Source of the DNA: an uncultured Lachnospiraceae bacterium | GTDB taxonomy: Bacteria > Bacillota > Clostridia > Lachnospirales > Lachnospiraceae | NCBI GenBank assembly: GCA_902803155.1 | Contig: CADCOU010000118.1 | Location: 1-9,180, forward strand | Reading direction: 5' to 3' | Length of the DNA: 9,180 nt | In this document: positions 4,830-9,180 of the stretch, one piece after another | How the letters are laid out: every line of letters starts with the position of its first letter | How positions within the stretch are numbered: the first letter of the stretch is position 1 | Notes under the pieces: model-generated | What the model saw: only the letters and a program-made list of their open reading frames with translations | Databases searched by the model: none | What the model was told of the DNA's origin: nothing | Made by a program: the position numbers and the translations under genes

Positions 4830-4857
4830 GGCACCGGGGAAGAAACTTCCCGGTGCC
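4830..4857. terminator. Strong hairpin between the convergent MFS and secreted-protein genes
   Basis: GGCACCGGGgAAG (4830-4842) pairs with CTTCCCGGTGCC (4846-4857): twelve pairs with one bulged G and an AAA loop. Downstream is CGTTCTACACATTT on the plus strand and TTCCTGTATTGTT on the minus strand, both only moderately T-rich. Its place between two converging stop codons suggests a shared terminator. The rest of the 182-base gap shows nothing else. Confidence 0.6.
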
Positions 4858-4903
4858 CGTTCTACACATTTATAGGATGTTGTTATCGGAGCATATCGAT
4901 GCA

Positions 4904-7105
4904 TTACCCCGCCCAGCTCTCCCAGTCTGTGCTGTCGGAGGCTATCTGTGAGGCTCCTTCCTCCAGATCGCTGACATTGATCGTGATGGTATACTCGTGG
5001 CCGGATTCGAGCGGGACACGGTACTGGTCGATCCCTTCCGCTTCCTCGTTGAAGGACATGAACTCATAATATCCGTCTCTTCCGAATGCGTCTGTCGTGC
5101 CGTACCACTGTCTTCCGGAACCGTCCTTGATGCGGTAGGTTCCGCCCGGGAGACTGGTTGTGACCGTTCCGCTGCCCCGCATGAACAGGACGGATGCCAG
5201 CTGCGCATCATCCGTGTAGATATGGAAACACATCCCGGAATCCTCCGAGCCGCTGTTCACTGTAATGTGCAGGATCATGTCGGTTCCGCTGACCCTGCCG
5301 TTCCTCCAGATCTCTCCGCTCTCCGGGAAATCCTGCCTGCAGGACGCAGCCCTGACTGCACTGTCCTTATATCCGCTCTCTTCGTATGCTTCCATGGCCT
5401 TGTAGAACCTTCCGGCCCGCTGGAACGCACAGCCCTTCATATAGCTGTAGTATCCCGGATCCTCACTCTGCTCCCCGATTGCGGAAGAGAGCAGTTCATC
5501 CGCCGCATCCTCATCCTTCGAGATCAGCCGCATCCCCAGGAGCTGGATGAACAGATCCGCGTCCACGCTCTCTGTAGCTTTCAGCCCGAATGCTTCCTGC
5601 ACTTCGTTCAGGGCTCCGATCGTCTTGGGACCGACGCTTCCGTCCACGTCTATTCCGCATCCAAGATCCACCAGAAGCTGCTGGACTGCCTGAGCGGTAT
5701 CTCCCTTGGAGCCGCTTTCGATCGTTTCCCCTCCTGCAATGGCTTCATAGGCAGCACGATACTGATCCGACTGCAGTGCGTCCAGTATCTGTCCGCAGAG
5801 TGTCTCATCTGCCTCGAACAGAAGCCCGGCAGATTCATTTCCACCGGCGTCTTCCTGAGCGCCGGACTCTGTGACGGCCCTTGCCATGACATCCGCAACC
5901 GCTTTCACGTCCTCAAAGTCACCATAACCGCTTCCGCCCATGGGAACACCGTTTATGGTCGTCACTTCGATTGTCTCGGGCGGCTCATTGACTGCCACAT
6001 TGTATTTCTGAAGAAGGGTCCTGCTCTTCGGGTCGACGACTGCGACATTCGTATAGGTCCGGTATGCATTTCCCATGGTGTAATAACCGGCAAGTTCGAT
6101 GTCCCGGTACACGATCGCAACAGTATCCGCTTCCTCCAGAGTCTCAGCCAGCTGTTCCTCCGGGATCTCATAAAAGTCTTCCCCGGACGCGAGCGCTTCG
6201 ATGGAAGTACGGTCGATCCCGCCTTTCGCGATGAGGAATACCATCTTCCCGCCGTACGCATCCCCACTCCCAGAAGCCTGCAGGCGGCCGTTTTTCACAT
6301 CGTCGTACAGGCTGAAGAGGACACTGTCCGAGGACGCCAGGTCATATTCTTCCTGTGTAAACCGGCCGCTTTCGATCAGAGAGTGTGCGAAATCAGAAAC
6401 CGGTTCTCCGTTTATCACGGCGTCCGGACAGCAGCTCTCAAGGCCGGCGATGAATCCAGCAGGGTATTCGATCTCAGACGGATCCGTCTCCTCATTGAAC
6501 TTCAGTTCCACCTCCGCCAGGGTCTGCGGAAAAATGAGTCCCCGGGAGTCCGGCATGTATGAAGGGGATCCGTAACACATCGTCAGCCTCTTCAGATTCG
6601 GCATCAGGGCGGACGATATCTTTCCCTGGAGTCCGGTGCTGAAGGACTCGACGTTGATCGTCAGATCCGTCAGGTCCTCAAACGGTCCGAGCTCATCCAT
6701 ATCAATGGAGGCAGTACCGTCCTCGTCATAACTGAGAGAAGTCAGTCCCGGTACATCGGACAGGGACCAGAACCCGTCCGCATCTCCGTAATACAGCCTC
6801 TTTACTCCTGCCAGGGAAAGCGAGCCGCACTGAACAGAAGTGAGGAACTGAAAACAGGTCTTATCACTGCCGCCCGCCCTCAGCTTGACATCCACACCGT
6901 CAAACTGATCCCGGAACTGTGCCAGGGCTTCGTCCAGCGTATAATTGTCGAAATTGATATAAATGAAACCGTCCTCGTCCATCTCACCGGTTCCGCCCTG
7001 ATCCGTTTCCTGTGAGGGAGCATAAAAATCATCAGCCGCAAAGACAGGCGAAACCGCCATGACACTGCACAGGATCACTGCTGCAGCAAAACTTCTCTTT
7101 TTCAT
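4904..7105 (-). CDS. Large secreted protein: leucine-rich region, peptidoglycan-binding domain, TPR-like and beta-rich C-terminal domain
   Basis: A 733-residue exported protein. The ATG at 7105 is chosen because GGAGG lies seven bases upstream and it starts a clean signal peptide (1-23, MKKRSF, hydrophobic core, cleavage after VFA); upstream in-frame starts are unsupported. Parts in order: an acidic linker; an irregular leucine-rich stretch (about 94-207, VKRLYY, LTSLSY, LTDLTI, LKRLTM); a domain near 286-410 (EEADTVAIVYRDIELAGYYT, NVAVVDPKSRTLL); a PG_binding_1 domain (464-526, GSKGDTAQAVQQLL, DGSVGPKTIGAL); a TPR-like segment (531-591, AFQRAGRFYKAMEAYEESGYKDS cut across it); and a beta-rich C-terminal domain (597-712, LPGGTYRIKDGSGRQWYG). 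No protease or amidase residues or sortase motif are evident. It probably sits on the wall and may bind a ligand or partner. It lies 79 bases after the MATE gene on the same strand. Function unknown. Confidence 0.85.
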   Translation of the reverse strand: MKKRSFAAAVILCSVMAVSPVFAADDFYAPSQETDQGGTGEMDEDGFIYINFDNYTLDEALAQFRDQFDGVDVKLRAGGSDKTCFQFLTSVQCGSLSLAGVKRLYYGDADGFWSLSDVPGLTSLSYDEDGTASIDMDELGPFEDLTDLTINVESFSTGLQGKISSALMPNLKRLTMCYGSPSYMPDSRGLIFPQTLAEVELKFNEETDPSEIEYPAGFIAGLESCCPDAVINGEPVSDFAHSLIESGRFTQEEYDLASSDSVLFSLYDDVKNGRLQASGSGDAYGGKMVFLIAKGGIDRTSIEALASGEDFYEIPEEQLAETLEEADTVAIVYRDIELAGYYTMGNAYRTYTNVAVVDPKSRTLLQKYNVAVNEPPETIEVTTINGVPMGGSGYGDFEDVKAVADVMARAVTESGAQEDAGGNESAGLLFEADETLCGQILDALQSDQYRAAYEAIAGGETIESGSKGDTAQAVQQLLVDLGCGIDVDGSVGPKTIGALNEVQEAFGLKATESVDADLFIQLLGMRLISKDEDAADELLSSAIGEQSEDPGYYSYMKGCAFQRAGRFYKAMEAYEESGYKDSAVRAASCRQDFPESGEIWRNGRVSGTDMILHITVNSGSEDSGMCFHIYTDDAQLASVLFMRGSGTVTTSLPGGTYRIKDGSGRQWYGTTDAFGRDGYYEFMSFNEEAEGIDQYRVPLESGHEYTITINVSDLEEGASQIASDSTDWESWAG

Positions 7106-7145
7106 CCGCCAACCTCCGTCTTCCGGACAACATGTCTCCAATTCC

Positions 7146-7154
7146 AATATAGCA
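7146..7154 (-). promoter_or_regulatory. Possible extended -10 promoter for the secreted-protein gene
   Basis: The minus strand reads TGC TATATT in the 79-base gap after the MATE gene, an extended -10 with one mismatch. No convincing -35 lies 17 bases upstream (GGGCAG). The start would be about 34 bases before the ATG. There is no terminator between the two genes, so read-through from the MATE gene is equally possible. Confidence 0.3.
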
Positions 7155-7184
7155 TAGATATACCCGTTCTGCCCGCCCTGTTCT

Positions 7185-8519
7185 TCACGGATTCATCAGC
7201 TTTTTCCGTATCCGGAACAGATAGAAGCAGATCATCATAATCGCTGCCAGAGTCCATGCCGTCGGATTGACCAGGCAGAGATGGCGGAACGATCCGTGCG
7301 GGATCAGCCACAGCGTCCACAGAATCCGGCAGATGGATTCCAGGATGCCGTTCAGTGTCGGGATCCCGGCGTATCCGAGCCCCTGGATACCAGCGCGCAG
7401 TATCATAACGATCCCGAACACGGGAAGGAACAGTGCGATCACCCGGATGTACTGCGTGGTAAGTGCGATCACTTCGCTGTCTCCCGAAGTCAGGAACAAT
7501 CCGGCGATCGCTGATCCTGCCGTCTCCAGTATCAGCATGAACGCAAGTGCAGTGACCGCCATCAGAAAGTGGCACTGCAGGATCCCTTTTCTTATATTGT
7601 CGTACTTTTTTGCGCCGTAATTCTGTCCGCAGAAATTCGTCATGGCCATGCCGTACGCCGCCAGCGGGAAAGTAAACAGACTTTCCATCTTATTCGCTGC
7701 CGTATACGCGGCTACACTCACTGCCCCGAAGGAATTTATCGCGACCTGCAGGATGATGATACCGGAAGCAGTCATAATTCCCATGAATCCCAGCGGGATG
7801 CCGAGTTTCAGCATCTGCAGGGCATGTTCCGGGACAAAGGTCCAGTCCGTGCGTTTCAGGTGGAGGACAGGATACTTCCGCCGGATGAAAAGAACACAAA
7901 GCAGAACGGAAACGGTCTGTGCCAGAACCGTGGCCGTTGCCGCTCCTCTCGTTCCCCATCCAAGCGTACCGATGAACAGCAGGTCAAGCGCTATGTTCAG
8001 GACTCCTGCAATGACAAGGAAGAGCAGTGGAGTTCTGCTGTCCCCGACCGCCCTCAGGACAGCCGCAGCCATGTTGTAGGCCACCGTCGCCGTCAGTCCC
8101 GCGAGGAGTGTCACGATATAGCTCACCGCATCAGGATATATCTCAGCAGGAGTATGCATCCGTTGAAGTGTCTGACGGATCACGGCCAGGCTCAGCAGCG
8201 TCACCAGAAATGAAGTCGCAGCGGACAGCATGATTGAAAGCGCCAGTCTCTGTCTCAGTTCTTCATACTTCCTGGCTCCGAACTTCTGCGCGAGGATGAT
8301 CGCGAAGCCTCCCGCCGCCCCGTTGGCAAACCAGAGGATCATATTGTAAAGAGAAGATGTGGAACCGACCGCTGCCAGCGCATTCCTGCCGAGGAGACGA
8401 CCTACGATGATGGTATCCGTCATCCCGTAAAACTGCTGGAACAGATTGCCTGCCATGATCGGCAGTGCCATTCTGAAAATAACCGGAAGCGGCTTCCCTT
8501 CCGTAAGATCATTTGTCAT
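7185..8519 (-). CDS. MATE-family multidrug efflux transporter
   Basis: A 444-residue inner-membrane transporter with about twelve helices in two MatE halves, the normal length. The first half shows FRMALPIMAGNLFQQFYGMT (residues 15-34) and TIIVGRLLGRNALAAVGS (36-53). The matching second half begins at about 236 with LKLGIPLGFMGIMTASGIII, followed by ANKMESLFTFPLAAYGMAM and CGQNYGAKKYDNIRKG. MATE pumps use Na+ or H+ gradients to expel cationic drugs or metabolites; the substrate is unknown. The ribosome site is weak (GAAAGAG, about 11 bases before the ATG). A possible extended -10 TGATATAAG on the minus strand (8537-8545) is very close to the start codon and may not be real. The gene begins just after the terminator of the DUF6672-like pair and precedes the secreted protein by 79 bases. 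Confidence 0.93.
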   Translation of the reverse strand: MTNDLTEGKPLPVIFRMALPIMAGNLFQQFYGMTDTIIVGRLLGRNALAAVGSTSSLYNMILWFANGAAGGFAIILAQKFGARKYEELRQRLALSIMLSAATSFLVTLLSLAVIRQTLQRMHTPAEIYPDAVSYIVTLLAGLTATVAYNMAAAVLRAVGDSRTPLLFLVIAGVLNIALDLLFIGTLGWGTRGAATATVLAQTVSVLLCVLFIRRKYPVLHLKRTDWTFVPEHALQMLKLGIPLGFMGIMTASGIIILQVAINSFGAVSVAAYTAANKMESLFTFPLAAYGMAMTNFCGQNYGAKKYDNIRKGILQCHFLMAVTALAFMLILETAGSAIAGLFLTSGDSEVIALTTQYIRVIALFLPVFGIVMILRAGIQGLGYAGIPTLNGILESICRILWTLWLIPHGSFRHLCLVNPTAWTLAAIMMICFYLFRIRKKLMNP

Positions 8520-8574
8520 GGGTATATCAGCTCTTTCTTATATCACAGGAAAAAACCGGAATATTCTGTAAAGT

Positions 8575-8610
8575 AAAAAAGCACCTGCCCGGTTGAAACC
8601 CGGGCAGGTA
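8575..8610 (-). terminator. Rho-independent terminator of the DUF6672-like gene pair
   Basis: On the minus strand ACCTGCCCGG and CCGGGCAGGT (8600-8609 and 8583-8592) form a perfect ten-pair GC-rich stem with a seven-base loop, followed by GC and six Ts (8580-8575). It lies 15 bases after the stop codon at 8625 and is the clearest terminator in the window. Confidence 0.9.
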
Positions 8611-8624
8611 CGAATGGATTGCGT

Positions 8625-9089
8625 TTAGTCTTCCGCCGGCATTGCAAATTCATCTGTTACGATCACATCTTCTGTCTCTTCCTCCACCACAGCCGGGATG
8701 AATTCTTCCATATAGACCGATTCATCCGCCCCGGCCAGCATAGCCGGAAGATTGTAGATGATGCCGTCCAGGCTGTAAGGCAGTTTCAGTCCGATCGTAC
8801 CTCCCTGCATCTTGCCGCCTTTTTGTTTCGTGAGCTTTACTTCAAACTTGAAGTTCTGGCCCATGGTTGCAACCATGCCGCGGTCCTCCGGACCGAGCTT
8901 TGCCACACGTTCTCCGTTGACCAGTACCTCAATCTGGTACCAGGGCTCGTAGACCGTACCATCCGGCCCTGTCAGTTCCTTGTTGTCAAAGTATACCGTA
9001 TGTCCGCGTCCGATCACGAACATGCAGGCTGCGACTGCGATGATAATCGCAAGAGTGACGATTCGGAAAATTAGCTTACGTTTATTCAT
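8625..9089 (-). CDS. Small membrane-anchored protein, DUF6672-like
   Basis: A 154-residue protein with a basic start (MNKRK), one hydrophobic helix (residues 7-27) and an extracytoplasmic region of about 125 residues. This begins GRGHTVYFDNKELTGPDGT, continues through a beta-rich stretch (YQIEVLVNGERVAKL, FKFEVKLTKQKGG) and ends in an acidic tail (VVEEETEDVIV). The RGHTVYFDNK motif after a single anchor is what I associate with DUF6672 proteins of Clostridia and spirochaetes, whose function is unknown. GAGGAGG lies about ten bases before the ATG. The start overlaps the previous gene's stop by four bases (ATGA), so the two are translationally coupled and probably act together. A strong terminator follows. 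The family call is from memory of the motif. Confidence 0.65.
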   Translation of the reverse strand: MNKRKLIFRIVTLAIIIAVAACMFVIGRGHTVYFDNKELTGPDGTVYEPWYQIEVLVNGERVAKLGPEDRGMVATMGQNFKFEVKLTKQKGGKMQGGTIGLKLPYSLDGIIYNLPAMLAGADESVYMEEFIPAVVEEETEDVIVTDEFAMPAED

Positions 9090-9180
9090 GACGCCTTTTC
9101 CTCCTCTTCCTCTTTCTGGGCTTCCGCCAGAAGTGCTCCTTCCTGGTTCTTTGTCTTCCTCTTCTGGGTCTCATACATCA
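9086..9180 (-). CDS. C-terminal end of an unidentified gene (runs off the window)
   Basis: About 31 codons of a minus-strand frame enter at 9180 and stop at TGA (9088-9086). The visible tail is highly charged and Gln/Glu/Lys-rich (ETQKRKTKNQEGALLAEAQK then a run of five Glu). Such a tail is often the cytoplasmic end of a membrane protein, for example a permease, but nothing diagnostic is present. It overlaps the DUF6672-like start by four bases and shares its terminator. Confidence 0.6.
   Translation of the reverse strand, partial: MYETQKRKTKNQEGALLAEAQKEEEEEKAS

Noticed and set aside
4997..6562. 521-codon plus-strand open frame opposite the secreted-protein gene
   Set aside because: It is antisense to a protein with a clear signal peptide and PG-binding domain, is rich in Cys, His and Arg without domain sense, and has no ribosome site. 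It arises from third-position GC bias of the real gene.
7106..7147. Longer start for the secreted protein at 7147
   Set aside because: It would bury the signal peptide behind a Cys-rich 14-residue extension and has no ribosome site, whereas the ATG at 7105 has GGAGG at ideal spacing.

Overview
The window reads as ordinary chromosomal DNA of a gut-type low-to-mid GC Bacillota, most likely a Lachnospiraceae-like Clostridium relative. This is inferred from a PadR/DUF1700/DUF4097 operon, a YwaF-family membrane protein, a DUF6672-like protein, strong GGAGG-type ribosome sites and roughly half GC content. No tRNA, rRNA, insertion sequence, CRISPR array, phage gene or origin is visible.

Layout from right to left on the minus strand. 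A cut-off gene with an acidic tail overlaps by 4 bases a small anchored DUF6672-like protein (8625-9089), and the pair ends at a strong terminator (8575-8610). A MATE efflux pump (7185-8519) is followed by a 733-residue secreted protein (4904-7105) carrying a leucine-rich region, a peptidoglycan-binding domain, a TPR-like stretch and a beta-rich C-terminal domain. A convergent plus-strand MFS exporter of the MefA-like type (3465-4721) faces it across a hairpin-rich gap. Divergent from the MFS gene lies a three-gene operon: padR (2651-2974), DUF1700 (2050-2658) and DUF4097 (1203-2012). It is followed by a YwaF/TMEM164-type membrane protein (336-1127) and a cut-off PAP2-type phosphatase (1-251).

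The richest part is the 490-base divergent region 2975-3464. The padR side has a near-consensus promoter whose -10 lies inside a perfect ATACTAT/ATAGTAT palindrome, which suggests PadR represses its own operon. It also has an A-tract UP-like element, and a 16-base perfect palindrome with a CG centre in the 5' leader. The MFS side has an extended -10 promoter about 250 bases before the gene. The leader between them holds two overlapping short reading frames, the first encoding MIRIRH with an Arg-X-Arg motif, and several hairpins, two or three of which run into T-tracts. This looks like a drug-responsive attenuation leader in front of an efflux gene. It is the best candidate here for something undescribed, but the mechanism is inferred.

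Functionally the window combines efflux (MFS, MATE), cell-envelope monitoring (PadR/DUF1700/DUF4097), envelope lipid or phosphatase functions (YwaF-like, PAP2) and an exported wall-associated protein of unknown role.
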